DNA of 49,508 nt from the NCBI GenBank assembly GCA_946188155.1, contig CAMHUC010000022.1:1-49508 (forward strand), in the 5' to 3' direction. A program made the position numbers and the translations under genes. Below the pieces are notes generated by a model. That model was not told the DNA's origin, made no database searches, and worked only from the letters and a program-made list of their open reading frames with translations. Source of the stretch: an uncultured bacterium (lineage in GTDB: Bacteria; Bacteroidota; Bacteroidia; Bacteroidales; Bacteroidaceae). Of the stretch, positions 17,067-25,923 are shown piece after piece. The stretch's first letter is position 1. Each line of letters opens with the position of its first letter.

Positions 17067-20000
17067 ATGGGAAGACCGACATCTACCCCAAAGTATGGCG
17101 TACCGCTCATACTGTTTGTGCTCTTAGCATTGTCATCCTTCGCCTATGGCCAGGGAGTGACGGCCAGGCAGGGTGTTTCGTATCAGAAACACATCGATGG
17201 CGAAGGAAATGTGATTATGTATGAGGTGAGAGATCAGCCTGTCGAAGCTGTGGTGACCCGTGGGGCCACCCCGGCGCAGGAGGATGATGAGCTGCAGAAG
17301 CTGATTGACAGTCTCGCCGACTCTCCGGCGACTCGTGCGTCCGGCACGGTGACGGACATTGACCTGTCGGCGTATTCTGCGCCGCGAACCGCAACGCTCT
17401 ACATCCGCAACGGTGTCAACGTCAGGTTTATCAATGGTACTTTGACAAGGGCAACGAGCCTGACGGATGCACCCTTGGTGCAGATTACAGGTGACAGTAA
17501 GTTGACACTGGCTAAGACTGCCGAGATCTCGGGAAACAATTTCACTTCAAGCTATCCCATTGTGGAAGTACGTGATGGCGAGATTGATGTAGAGGGTGGT
17601 AAGATTGCTGGGAACTCAACTTGGGAAGGAAAAACCAAACATACATATTCTTCCGTAAGGTTAACAGATGAAAACGCTCGTTTTTATTTGACGGCCGGTG
17701 AAGTTGAGTATTTAATTGCACCCAAAGGAGAAATTTTTGCCTCTGGTGGTGTACTCGGTATTGTTGCAGTATACAACTATATTAAAATTTTGGGAGATGT
17801 GAAAGCCTATTGCAGTTTCTCACGCAAAGAAGCGTATTTGGACTGCATGTATGAACTTAAGCCAAATGCAAGCATTACCTTGGGTTACTATTACCCCGAC
17901 CAGACGGTTGCGAAGAACGTTCCACAGGATGCGCTAAACTGTTTTAAACTCGGCTATAGCGACAACATTACGGGTAGTGAAGATGACTATCAGCTGTCAT
18001 ACGATAACAATTCACTCGTTGTACGCAAAAAGGTGTCTGATGACCCTATCCAGACAATTAAAAATGTGGAGCCAGGCACGCTGCCCGACCGCATCCCTGA
18101 GAGTGCCCGTGACATCATTGAGGAACTGACCATCACGGGCAAACTTAACGGCACGGACATCGTGATCCTACAGGATATGGCCAAGATGAAATTGAGGAAG
18201 CTCGACATCTCCGGCTGCGACATTGTTGAGGGGGGAAGTGCGTACTACACCTCTACCAGCTCGCTTGCCACAAAGTATTACACGGCGAATGACGAGATAG
18301 GCTCTTCTATGTTTTACCAGTCCACCTCGTTAGAAACGGTCATTCTGCCGAATAGTGTCACCAAATTATATGGTTCTTCATTCCATTATGGCAGTGTGAA
18401 GTCGATAACCATAGGACCTAAAGTGAGAGTTATCGATGGCGGCCTCTGTCCAGGTACAAGGCTTGAGGAAATAGTGCTTAATGACAACAGCTATTTCGTG
18501 CTGGATGATGGATTCCTGTATGACGCGAAGCGTACCACTGTGTATAGGGCAATAGAGAGTGTAAAAGGAGAAATAAAGTTTCCTAATTCTGTGAGCGTAA
18601 TAGAGAATTCGGCTTTCGACGGGTGTGGATACATCACAAAGGTGACTTTGCCCTCTAACCTGAAAGAGATAAAAACGGCTTGCTTTAGTGATTGCTCTTC
18701 ACTTACAGATGTGGTTTTTAACGCCAATCTGTCTTATTTGGGTTATAATTGCTTTTCAGGCAGTAGTGCCCTGAAGACTGTCGACCTCAGTAACACAAAG
18801 GTAACTTATATCTACCAGTCATTCTACAAATGTAATGCCATTGAGACATTGCTTCTTCCCTCAACCTTAGAAACAATTTGGGGAACCTGTTTCACTAGCA
18901 CAAAGCTAAACTATATTAGTTGCCCTGCTGTTACCCCTCCCACCCTAGAACATCCCACTACAGCTTTCCAGTACAGTTCGATAAAGAATTCCTGTAGAGT
19001 GGTGATACCCACTAAGAGTATGCCTGCCTACAAGGCTGCTGCTGGGTGGAAAGAATTCCTGAAATATGAGTCCGACAAAGATCCCAATCTGATTACCACG
19101 GAGGATGAATTGCAGAAGCGTCTCGACGAGATTGCTGCAGAAAAGCCTTCTGAGCCAGTGACGCTGACCATCGCAGAAGGAGGCATCGACATCGGAGCCG
19201 TTTCGGCCAGGACAGGCTGTAAAGCCAAGATAACTGGCGGTTCCATCAAGGTTCGGAACGAGAAGAATGGTGCCGACTTCGCATACGCCATTAACGCTGG
19301 TGCCGAAATAACATTTGAGAACATCACGCTCGATTTCGGCAACAAATATCTGCACAACTCCACATTCTTATTGGGTGGCAGTCTGACGATTGGCAGCAAA
19401 GTGACATTCCAGAACATCTATCAGGGAACAGAGTCTACGAACGGCTTCTTTGTGACAGTGGGTGGCCATCTGAAGATCAATTCGGGAACCATCACCGCCA
19501 ATGGAACCATCATCAACTCTGAAGAGCTGACGGAGGTCACCATCAATGGTGGATCACTGAAGACCACAGGCGACTTGCCGACGATAACAGGTAAAGCAAA
19601 CGTTTATCACTACGGCGGAACAGTGGCCGGCGGCAAAAAAACCGTCATCAAGATTAGCGGAACCTACTATTTAGGTGGCCTTCTTTCGCAACCCTATCCC
19701 ACGGTTACCGGCGAAAAAGGCTCCACACTTGTTGATGCCACCAACACTACGTATATTTATGCAGCACTGAAAGGAACATATACCTACTGTAGGGATGGCC
19801 AGATAGGATCAGCTGATATCAAGCCCACCATGCAAGTGGACAGAATATATGTAGTCGGCAAAAATATGATGTATGGGGATGCGACTCTGCCCACGCTCTA
19901 TGTGGATAAAGGCTCGCAGATACAGTTGGCATCGGCCATGACCAACACGTGGATCATCGATGGCAAGTGGACCAACTTCGACCTGACTGAGCCATACGTC

Positions 20001-22295
20001 CTCGTTACGGGCTGCGACAAACCATACTACAGGCCGAAGGAGAGCGACTATAGCCGGATGCAGTTCGCCAATTTGCCCGATGACGTGGAGGCTGTCTACG
20101 ATGCGGAGAAGCAGGCGGTGTTGCTTCAGAAGAAGAAGGTGTGCGACCTGCAGGACATGATTGACGGTACGTGCGAAGGTGAGGTTCCCCAAGAGGTAGT
20201 CGTGCCGGAGGACGGGGTTGAAGTCGGCTGCGAAAATGATCCGCTGCAGTGCGCCGTCGATCAAAAAATAGACGGTGGAGATGATAAGGATGAAGACGGC
20301 AAACCCACACGCGTGATTTGTGGCTGTGTCAAGCCACTTAATCCCGACATTCCATTCATCCGTATCTTCCCGTATTCATTCCTGACCATCAGCAACTACA
20401 ACATCCGCTCTATCTTGCTGGAGAATCAGTACATACAGGTTTATGGCACACTGATTATTGATACCAATGTCTATATATACGATTTCAAGCGCTTCATCCG
20501 CATCATGCCCGGCGGACGGGTCGTCTGGCGCGACGGCCACGTGGACAATGTCAGTGAGATAGTCTCTAACGAAGGCGGCACATTGGAGATAGAGGGCGAC
20601 TTCGACAACGGCGGTAAGACCTTCAAGAACCCGGAGGGTGGCACACTGATTATCAGGGAAGGTACGTTCAAAGGTGACATCGAGAACCACGGCACGCTTA
20701 TTATCGAAGGCGGTCGCATCGAGGGGCGTATCGACAATTATGGTGAACTCACCATGCGCGACTGCACGGTGGAAGGCGGCGACGTTGATGTGTACAATCA
20801 CGACGGCGGCATTGCCAAGGTCGACATCGGTTGTGAGATAGGTGCTGACGGAAAGGGCTGTATCTGGAGCGAGATGGACATCTGGATTGAAGGCGGTGTG
20901 CGCGTGACCGACATCCACATCAAGCGTGGCTGCCGCATCCATGTCATTGGAAAGCTGACTTACTATTGGCGAATCCATTTCTTCGTTATTAACGAGTTTG
21001 ACATCTATGTGCCCTTCATTTTCGGCGACGGCTATAAGCTGACAGAAGCCGACTGTAAATATATCGAGATAGAGTTACCAGAGGGCTATCGCTGGATATA
21101 TAAGGACGGTCAAATCGTCATCGTGCGCATCCCCTACAACGTTCCAACGATAGTGGAGTATCTCGAATATTTTGGCCCGCAGGGCACGCCTGACAAGCCA
21201 TGGAGCTTCGACTACAACAAAACGAACATTGACGTCAGTGCCGATTGGCACGTCCTGAATGGCTACCACCTGCTGTTTGATGGCGGCGTATTTACAATGA
21301 ATGGCGGCAATATCTATATAGATAGCGGTGCCACTCTGTGGCTGAAGAACATCACCTTCAAGGGCATCGGCCACATCTATGTATACGGTACGCTCTGTAT
21401 CGATGAGAATGTAGACTTTTCTGACATAGCACAGTTCATACACGTCTGTAAGGGCGGCGTGATACGCTTCGCGGCCCAGCCGTTGTATAACGTTCCCATC
21501 TGCATTGAAGAGGAGCATATCGTGACAGGTGAGGCCGTCGTCCGGGATGTGAAGGAGGCATGGCTGAGGTATCTCGTAATAGATCTGCCAAAGAACTATC
21601 GCTGGATATATAAGGAAGGGCAAATCGTCATCGTGCGCTTTCCCTACAACGTTCCCACGATTGTGGAGTATCTCGAATATTTCGGCCCGCAGGGCACGCC
21701 TGGCCATCCCTGGAGCTTCGAATACGATAAGACGAACATTGACGTCAATGCTGACTGGCACGTCTTAAAGGACTACCACCTACTGTTTGACGGCGGCGTA
21801 TTTACGATGAATGGTGGCAACATCTATGTGGACAGCGGTGCCACTCTGTGGTTGAAGCACGTCACATTCAAGGGCATCGGGCATATTTACGTATCCGGTA
21901 CGCTTTATATTGACGAAAACGTAGACTTTGCCGACATCGCACAATTCATACACATTCGTAAGGGCGGTGTGATACGCTTCGCAGCCCAGCCGTCGTATAA
22001 CGTTCCTGTATGTATCGAAGAAGAGCATATCGTGACAGGTGAGGCTGTCGTCCGTGATGTGAATGAGGCGTGGCTGAAGTATCTCGTGATAGATTTGCCA
22101 GATGGCTATGTGTGGGAGTATGATAATACGGCGCATACCGTCCTGATAAAGGTTAAAGAGGTCGATGGTATTCTTGGGGTGACATCTGACTCAGTGCAAC
22201 AAGATACTTATGACCTTAACGGGCATAAGGTTGATAAGCCTGTGAAGGGAAGAATCTATATACGCAATGGCAAAAAGATAGTGATAGCAGATTGA
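17067..22295 (+). CDS. Very large secreted surface protein with LRR and beta-helix-like repeats
   Basis: 1742 residues. Signal peptide GVPLILFVLLALSSFAYG (cleavage before QG). Residues about 100-330 and 670-1000 are glycine/asparagine-rich parallel-beta-like repeats (runs such as ITGGSIKV, LTIGSKVTF). Residues about 411-630 are a BspA-type LRR_5 block (ETVILPNSVTKL, ITKVTLPSNLKEI). Residues about 1050-1100 contain several cysteines (CDLQDMIDGTCEGE ... VICGC). Residues 1341-1510 and 1511-1680 are two nearly identical 170-residue units. The end TYDLNGHKVDKPVKGRIYI plus RNGKKIVIAD is the short tail typical of Prevotella secreted proteins. Likely an adhesin or structural surface protein; substrate unknown. 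Confidence 0.75.
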   Translation: MGRPTSTPKYGVPLILFVLLALSSFAYGQGVTARQGVSYQKHIDGEGNVIMYEVRDQPVEAVVTRGATPAQEDDELQKLIDSLADSPATRASGTVTDIDLSAYSAPRTATLYIRNGVNVRFINGTLTRATSLTDAPLVQITGDSKLTLAKTAEISGNNFTSSYPIVEVRDGEIDVEGGKIAGNSTWEGKTKHTYSSVRLTDENARFYLTAGEVEYLIAPKGEIFASGGVLGIVAVYNYIKILGDVKAYCSFSRKEAYLDCMYELKPNASITLGYYYPDQTVAKNVPQDALNCFKLGYSDNITGSEDDYQLSYDNNSLVVRKKVSDDPIQTIKNVEPGTLPDRIPESARDIIEELTITGKLNGTDIVILQDMAKMKLRKLDISGCDIVEGGSAYYTSTSSLATKYYTANDEIGSSMFYQSTSLETVILPNSVTKLYGSSFHYGSVKSITIGPKVRVIDGGLCPGTRLEEIVLNDNSYFVLDDGFLYDAKRTTVYRAIESVKGEIKFPNSVSVIENSAFDGCGYITKVTLPSNLKEIKTACFSDCSSLTDVVFNANLSYLGYNCFSGSSALKTVDLSNTKVTYIYQSFYKCNAIETLLLPSTLETIWGTCFTSTKLNYISCPAVTPPTLEHPTTAFQYSSIKNSCRVVIPTKSMPAYKAAAGWKEFLKYESDKDPNLITTEDELQKRLDEIAAEKPSEPVTLTIAEGGIDIGAVSARTGCKAKITGGSIKVRNEKNGADFAYAINAGAEITFENITLDFGNKYLHNSTFLLGGSLTIGSKVTFQNIYQGTESTNGFFVTVGGHLKINSGTITANGTIINSEELTEVTINGGSLKTTGDLPTITGKANVYHYGGTVAGGKKTVIKISGTYYLGGLLSQPYPTVTGEKGSTLVDATNTTYIYAALKGTYTYCRDGQIGSADIKPTMQVDRIYVVGKNMMYGDATLPTLYVDKGSQIQLASAMTNTWIIDGKWTNFDLTEPYVLVTGCDKPYYRPKESDYSRMQFANLPDDVEAVYDAEKQAVLLQKKKVCDLQDMIDGTCEGEVPQEVVVPEDGVEVGCENDPLQCAVDQKIDGGDDKDEDGKPTRVICGCVKPLNPDIPFIRIFPYSFLTISNYNIRSILLENQYIQVYGTLIIDTNVYIYDFKRFIRIMPGGRVVWRDGHVDNVSEIVSNEGGTLEIEGDFDNGGKTFKNPEGGTLIIREGTFKGDIENHGTLIIEGGRIEGRIDNYGELTMRDCTVEGGDVDVYNHDGGIAKVDIGCEIGADGKGCIWSEMDIWIEGGVRVTDIHIKRGCRIHVIGKLTYYWRIHFFVINEFDIYVPFIFGDGYKLTEADCKYIEIELPEGYRWIYKDGQIVIVRIPYNVPTIVEYLEYFGPQGTPDKPWSFDYNKTNIDVSADWHVLNGYHLLFDGGVFTMNGGNIYIDSGATLWLKNITFKGIGHIYVYGTLCIDENVDFSDIAQFIHVCKGGVIRFAAQPLYNVPICIEEEHIVTGEAVVRDVKEAWLRYLVIDLPKNYRWIYKEGQIVIVRFPYNVPTIVEYLEYFGPQGTPGHPWSFEYDKTNIDVNADWHVLKDYHLLFDGGVFTMNGGNIYVDSGATLWLKHVTFKGIGHIYVSGTLYIDENVDFADIAQFIHIRKGGVIRFAAQPSYNVPVCIEEEHIVTGEAVVRDVNEAWLKYLVIDLPDGYVWEYDNTAHTVLIKVKEVDGILGVTSDSVQQDTYDLNGHKVDKPVKGRIYIRNGKKIVIAD
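21087..22106 (+). repeat. Tandem 510-bp intragenic duplication
   Basis: Units 21087-21596 and 21597-22106 have exactly the same length (170 codons) and very similar DNA, both starting TATCGCTGGATATATAAGGA or its counterpart. Differences are mostly silent or conservative, indicating recent duplication or homogenisation. Confidence 0.85.
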
Positions 22296-22350
22296 CACTC
22301 ACAGGGTTTCCGCAACAATGTGAGATAAGGTTTATCACTCGAATGATGAA

Positions 22351-22384
22351 GGGGCTGGAAGCAACAAGTTTCCAGCCCCTTTTT
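22351..22384 (+). terminator. Rho-independent terminator of the 17067 gene
   Basis: GGGGCTGGAA (22351-22360) pairs perfectly with TTCCAGCCCC (22370-22379) across a 9-base loop and is followed by five T residues. It lies 55 bases after the stop codon and ends just short of the opposing HEPN fragment. Confidence 0.9.
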
Positions 22385-22388
22385 CGGG

Positions 22389-22643
22389 TTAGCCAAGCAT
22401 GGGCATATAACTATTAACAAAGTTCAAGTGTATCTGGGACATCAGGCCCGAATGGCGCCTGGTAATGATATCTTTGCTCAACAGGAGGGCAGATGCTGCA
22501 TAATACAAGGCATAATACAACCGATTGACAGCAAGACCATACTTTCCTGCATCAGCGAGAAAAGCGGCATCGGCTAATGCCATATCGGCCTTCTCAAGCC
22601 GATAGTCAATCAATGCTCTCTTATCTTCCTTGCCTATGCTCAT
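22389..22643 (-). pseudogene. C-terminally truncated HEPN domain protein
   Basis: 84 residues, start ATG at 22643 overlapping the upstream MNT stop as ATGA. DYRLEKADMALADAAFL, GKYGLAVNRLYYALYYAASA and HSGLMSQIHLNF are typical of the UPF0332-type HEPN proteins that pair with MNT nucleotidyltransferases. Such proteins usually run about 120-135 residues and continue with a D/E-rich helix; here the frame ends NSYMPMLG right at the terminator of the convergent gene. The last helix or two are lost, so I treat it as broken, although a short form could still fold. Confidence 0.65.
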
Positions 22644-22960
22644 AATGCTATACCTTCTGCCATAACGTTGCGTTTGAACAATGAGGGCGGAGCCTGTTCC
22701 CATTGCTTGCGAGTATATGAAAACACGTTGATTTCCTCTCCCATATCCATCCCCTTGTCCCAGATGGGATACAGGAGCCTGCTACGGTCGCTAAGCGTCA
22801 GGCGAGGCTTGTCGACGATAGTCAGCACATCCCAATCGCTGTCCTCACGAGCATCCCCACGGGCTCGCGAGCCATAGAGGATAATCTGGGCCGTCGGCTC
22901 AGCCTCGCGTATGGTGTCGCGAATCATGGATATAATTTTGGATCTTCTTTCTTCTGACAT
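22640..22960 (-). CDS. MNT-type minimal nucleotidyltransferase
   Basis: 106 residues from the ATG at 22960 (MSEERRSKIISMI); an upstream in-frame start at 22990 would lie at the predicted transcription start and is rejected. The active site is GSRARGDAREDSDWDVLTIVD: GS, ten residues, DxD, as in MntA-like AMP-transferases. The remainder (DMGEEINVFSYTRKQWE) fits the family. MNT proteins of this type act with an adjacent HEPN protein, often as an antitoxin that adenylylates it. The overlapping downstream HEPN gene is truncated. The promoter is almost identical to that of the MNT gene at 30292. Confidence 0.85.
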   Translation of the reverse strand: MSEERRSKIISMIRDTIREAEPTAQIILYGSRARGDAREDSDWDVLTIVDKPRLTLSDRSRLLYPIWDKGMDMGEEINVFSYTRKQWEQAPPSLFKRNVMAEGIAL

Positions 22961-22987
22961 ATACTTTCTACTTACGCAATCCGACGG

Positions 22988-23018
22988 CAAAGATACGTAG
23001 AAAATCCGAAACGGCCAA
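22988..23018 (-). promoter_or_regulatory. Promoter of the MNT/HEPN pair, twin of the one at 30244
   Basis: On the minus strand TTG (23018-23016), 20 bases, TATCTTTG (22995-22988), then CCG. A 27-base block around the -33 box (22999-23025) is identical to 30237-30263. Confidence 0.75.
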
Positions 23019-23059
23019 GGGATTCGGCGAAAAAGTGAATTAGCCTATATCGTTCATCA

Positions 23060-23138
23060 TCCTCTGTCACCCTCTGACAGGGTGCAAGCCCTTTGTGGCA
23101 GGGCGTTCTGTCCCCTGCCACCCTTAAACTGATTCTAA
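23060..23138. repeat. Solo copy related to the arms of the second palindromic element
   Basis: GCCCTTTGTGGCAGGGCG (23088-23105) is the exact reverse complement of 16059-16076 in the left arm at 16036. Here it sits among its own small inverted words (CACCCTCTGACAGGGTG; GGCAGGG/CCCTGCC). The rest of 22996-23244 shows no gene. Confidence 0.5.
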
Positions 23139-23244
23139 GTGCGCACGCGTATAACTATACGTGATGGGATCTATGAGTATTTGAAAGGAGCAGTGCCGAG
23201 CACACAGATTTTTATTATGGCCAACGACCACTGAGCAGCCCCGG

Positions 23245-23965
23245 TCATTGCTTCGCTGGGCTTCCCCCCACACTTTGCTGGGCAATGGTCAGCAGGATGT
23301 CGCCGGGGCGCAGCTCCAACTGTCCGTTGGGCACGATGAAGCTGTTGCCGCGCTTCACCATCATCACCAGCGTGCCCTTGGGGAAGTGCATGTCCTGCAG
23401 ACGGCTACCGCCAGCGAGCGACTCTTCGGTGAGCGTCAGTTCCGATAGTTGCGACTCCAGCTCGTCGGGCAGTTCGATGCCGAAGTCATTGCCCGTCTTG
23501 GGCTCCTCGGTGGCGAGGTCGAGCCTGTGGGCAGTGGCGGTGATGGTGGTGCCCTGGATGGCTAATGACAGCAGGGTGATAACAAAGACCACGTTGAACA
23601 GGAAGTCGGCATCCTCGATGCCCGCTATTACGGGATAGGTGGCGAAGATGATGGGCACGGCACCACGCAGCCACACCCACGGTGGAAAGCATCAGTCCCT
23701 GCGAGGCCACCGGCTCGATGTCGCGCCGCTTGGTGTCCATGCCGCCCGAGAAGAGGATGACCGACAGCGAGAGCATGCCGATAAGCTGGGCATCCTCGTG
23801 GCTGTTGAATTCAAGACCCAGGCCGTCGCTGCCAAACAGCATGCCCGTAAACAGGAACAGCAGCAGGGTGGGCACGCCGAAGCGATAGCCCCACTTGCTG
23901 ATGACGATGCTCGCAAAGATGAGCACGGCTCCCAGGAAAAAGATGTTTTCCGCTGTGAATGTCAT
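23245..23965 (-). pseudogene. Cation/proton antiporter with internal deletion and frameshift
   Basis: Minus strand. From 23965 the first 94 residues (ENIFFLGAVLIFASIVISKW ... LFSGGMDT) are the start of a CPA-type K+/H+ or Na+/H+ antiporter. After MLSTVGV the frame runs into nonsense, while another frame resumes WLRGAVPIIFATYPVIAG, which is late in the membrane domain, and continues into a TrkA-C-like regulatory tail (LPKGTLVMMVKRG-type, PGDILLTIAQ). About 200 residues of the transport core are absent. The joint near 23680 lies at a repeated GTG/GTGTGG. Nonfunctional as a transporter. Confidence 0.8.
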
Positions 23966-23966
23966 A

Positions 23967-24010
23967 AGAGTGAAAAGTGAAAAGTGAAGAGTGAAGAATT
24001 TGCTACCGCG
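23967..24010 (+). repeat. GAAGAGTGAA simple repeat with TTTGCTACCGC tail (third copy)
   Basis: GAGTGAAAAGTGAAAAGTG and GAAGAGTGAAG lead into AATTTGCTACCGCG, as at 5951-5993. It lies exactly between the antiporter start and the stop of the gene at 24018. Confidence 0.7.
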
Positions 24011-24017
24011 CTGCCTG

Positions 24018-24422
24018 CTACAGCAGCAGGGTTATGGCCTCGGCATCCTTGCCCTCGTAGAAGCGGGGCTCGAATACGGGTTTGTACTGGAAGTCGCCGA
24101 AGCGGAACAGCTGCAAGGCGCAGAACTGACGGTCGTCGCTCAGGCAGAGCTCCAGGCGGTAGTGGCCGTTGGCACCAGCTGCAGGCTTGCCCTTCTGCTG
24201 GATGTCGGCAACCATCTTGTCGAGCGGCATGTCCAAAAGGCTTGCCACGCGCTCACCCTCCGAAGGAGAGTACTCCAGAATGATGGCCTTGGCCTGGCTC
24301 TGTGTAGGCGTATAGACGGCCTCGGCAGCCACGCCACCATGCTTCTGCCAGTTTAGCAAAACCGCCAGGCACACGGCGCAAAGTGCCGCGAATACCCTTG
24401 CCATTGTCACAGCCCGTCTCAT
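24018..24422 (-). CDS. Small membrane-anchored or secreted protein of unknown function
   Basis: 134 residues from the ATG at 24422 (a GTG at 24431 is also possible). MRRAVTMARVFAALCAVCLAVLL is a signal peptide or N-terminal anchor. The mature part contains YTPTQSQAKAIILEYSP and a beta-rich C-terminal half with RLELCLSDDRQFCALQLFRF. Family not recognised. It starts 16 bases after the thioredoxin-hydrolase gene on the same strand, so it is probably co-transcribed and may act in the same compartment. Confidence 0.6.
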   Translation of the reverse strand: MRRAVTMARVFAALCAVCLAVLLNWQKHGGVAAEAVYTPTQSQAKAIILEYSPSEGERVASLLDMPLDKMVADIQQKGKPAAGANGHYRLELCLSDDRQFCALQLFRFGDFQYKPVFEPRFYEGKDAEAITLLL

Positions 24423-24438
24423 TCCGGCCACGTGGGGA

Positions 24439-25761
24439 TTAGCGTCGGAGCAGCTGTCTGATCAGATACTGGGCCACGATGTCCGTCGTGCGGTAGATGT
24501 TCTGCGAGAAGCCGTGGTCGTAGTACTCCTGCATCACAAACTCGCTCTTAGGCCATATCTGGTGGAAGCGCTCGCCATAGGTGTAGGGCACCACGCGGTC
24601 GCCATTGCCGTGGATGATGAGCGCCGGTCCCTGATAGCGGGCAGCCGTCTCGTAGATGGGCAGCGTGAAGGCCGTCTTGACATAGTTGGCCCCCAGCTTC
24701 ATATTGCCGAACAGCTCCACATACTCGCCCAGGTCGAAGGGGTCGTACTGCTTGCCGAAGGTGCTGCCGCGGATGGCATCGTCGCGCAGCACGGCGGCGG
24801 GTGCCATCAGCGCCACGGCGCGGAAGGCCTCCGTGCCCAGCTCGCCAGCCGTCATGGCAGCCACCACGCCCCCCTGGGAGTGGCCCACGATGGCCAGGTC
24901 GGACACGTAGCGCAGGTCGCGTACATACTCCACCACTTTCTTGGCATCCTCTATCTCGTTGGGCACCGTCATGTCCTTGAACTCACCCTCGCTGTCGCCA
25001 TGTCCGTTGAAGTCGAAGCGTACCGAGGCGATGCCGTGGGCCTGCAGCGTGTCGGCAATCAGCTCGAAGAGCGGGCCCTCCTTGCGGCCTCCGAAGCCGT
25101 GGCAGAACACCACCATCGGGCACTTCTGTCCTGCCTGTAGCTCTGGCTTCTGGATGATGGCCGCGAGTCGGCCGTGGTCGCCGTCGATACTCACGCGCTC
25201 ACCCTGGCCTGTAGGCTTGTAGGCGCCGGTGGTCAGCTCCTTCAGATACTTGTCGAGCTTATAGGTGAGCACCGTGGAGAGCTTAACCAAGCCGTCGGGG
25301 CCCACCACCACCATCGAGGGAATCCACTGCACGCCGTAGGCCTGTGCAATCTCCGTCTCCTTGAACTTCTTCAGCTCGCTGGCCTGCTGGTAGTCGATGC
25401 CGTACTGCGCGATGGCCTTACGCCAGGTCTCCGCGTCGGTGTCCATCGAGATGCCGAGGAACTCCACGCCGTGCTGCCGGTAGGCCTTGCTCAGGCGCAC
25501 CACCTCCGGCGCATCCTTGCGGCAGTCGGGGCACCACGAGGCCCAGAAGTCGAGCACCACGGTCTTGCCCTTGGCCCACTTCTTGAACTGGAACTTCTTG
25601 CCCTCAGGGGTCAGCATCTTGAAGTCGGGTGCCGGCGTGCCGGCCTTGATAAGTTCGGTTGCATACTTCGAGTCCATGTCCCGCTGAGGACCGAACTGCG
25701 CCTTCATTTCCACCGCGCCTCCCATCAGTAGGCTGACGGCCAATAGTCTTAGCATCTTCAT
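24439..25761 (-). CDS. Thioredoxin-like / alpha-beta hydrolase fusion, exported
   Basis: 440 residues from ATG 25761 (longer upstream starts would precede the promoter). Signal peptide MLRLLAVSLLMGGAVEMKAQ. Residues about 40-175: TlpA/AhpC-like thioredoxin fold with FWASWCPDCRKD (Cys-x2-Cys) and the cis-proline segment QWIPSMVVV. Residues about 190-440: serine hydrolase of the BAAT/dienelactone type, with oxyanion motif VVFCHGFGG, nucleophile GHSQGG, acid in HGNGDRVVP and histidine in YYDHGFS. Both active sites are intact. The role of such fusions is unknown; acting in the periplasm on thiol-linked or ester substrates is a guess. A TACTTTTG -7-like box lies at 25789-25782. Confidence 0.8.
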   Translation of the reverse strand: MKMLRLLAVSLLMGGAVEMKAQFGPQRDMDSKYATELIKAGTPAPDFKMLTPEGKKFQFKKWAKGKTVVLDFWASWCPDCRKDAPEVVRLSKAYRQHGVEFLGISMDTDAETWRKAIAQYGIDYQQASELKKFKETEIAQAYGVQWIPSMVVVGPDGLVKLSTVLTYKLDKYLKELTTGAYKPTGQGERVSIDGDHGRLAAIIQKPELQAGQKCPMVVFCHGFGGRKEGPLFELIADTLQAHGIASVRFDFNGHGDSEGEFKDMTVPNEIEDAKKVVEYVRDLRYVSDLAIVGHSQGGVVAAMTAGELGTEAFRAVALMAPAAVLRDDAIRGSTFGKQYDPFDLGEYVELFGNMKLGANYVKTAFTLPIYETAARYQGPALIIHGNGDRVVPYTYGERFHQIWPKSEFVMQEYYDHGFSQNIYRTTDIVAQYLIRQLLRR

Positions 25762-25923
25762 GACATTTACTTTACTCGATGCAAAAGTACAAATTATTTT
25801 GTACACGGAGAAGCAGAGAGGCAGAGAATTATATTAAAAAAACAAAAAACTCCGTGTCTCTGCGTCTATGCGTACTGAAAATTAACTATTTTTGCAAACA
25901 GAATAACAAAAAGACTTATAAGT
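25762..25923. promoter_or_regulatory. Divergent promoter region
   Basis: The two flanking genes diverge here. TACTTTTG (25789-25782, minus) and TATTTTTG (25887-25894, plus) fit TAnnTTTG, but neither has a clear -33 partner. Between them ACACGGAG (25803-25810) and CTCCGTGT (25850-25857) form a short inverted pair next to CAGAGA/TCTCTG words. Confidence 0.45.

Noticed and set aside
23139..23234. 31-codon frame from GTG 23139 ending FIMANDH
   Set aside because: It has plausible composition (DGIYEYLKGAVPSTQIF) and might be the tail of a lost gene, but it is too short, lacks a normal start, and no family is recognisable.
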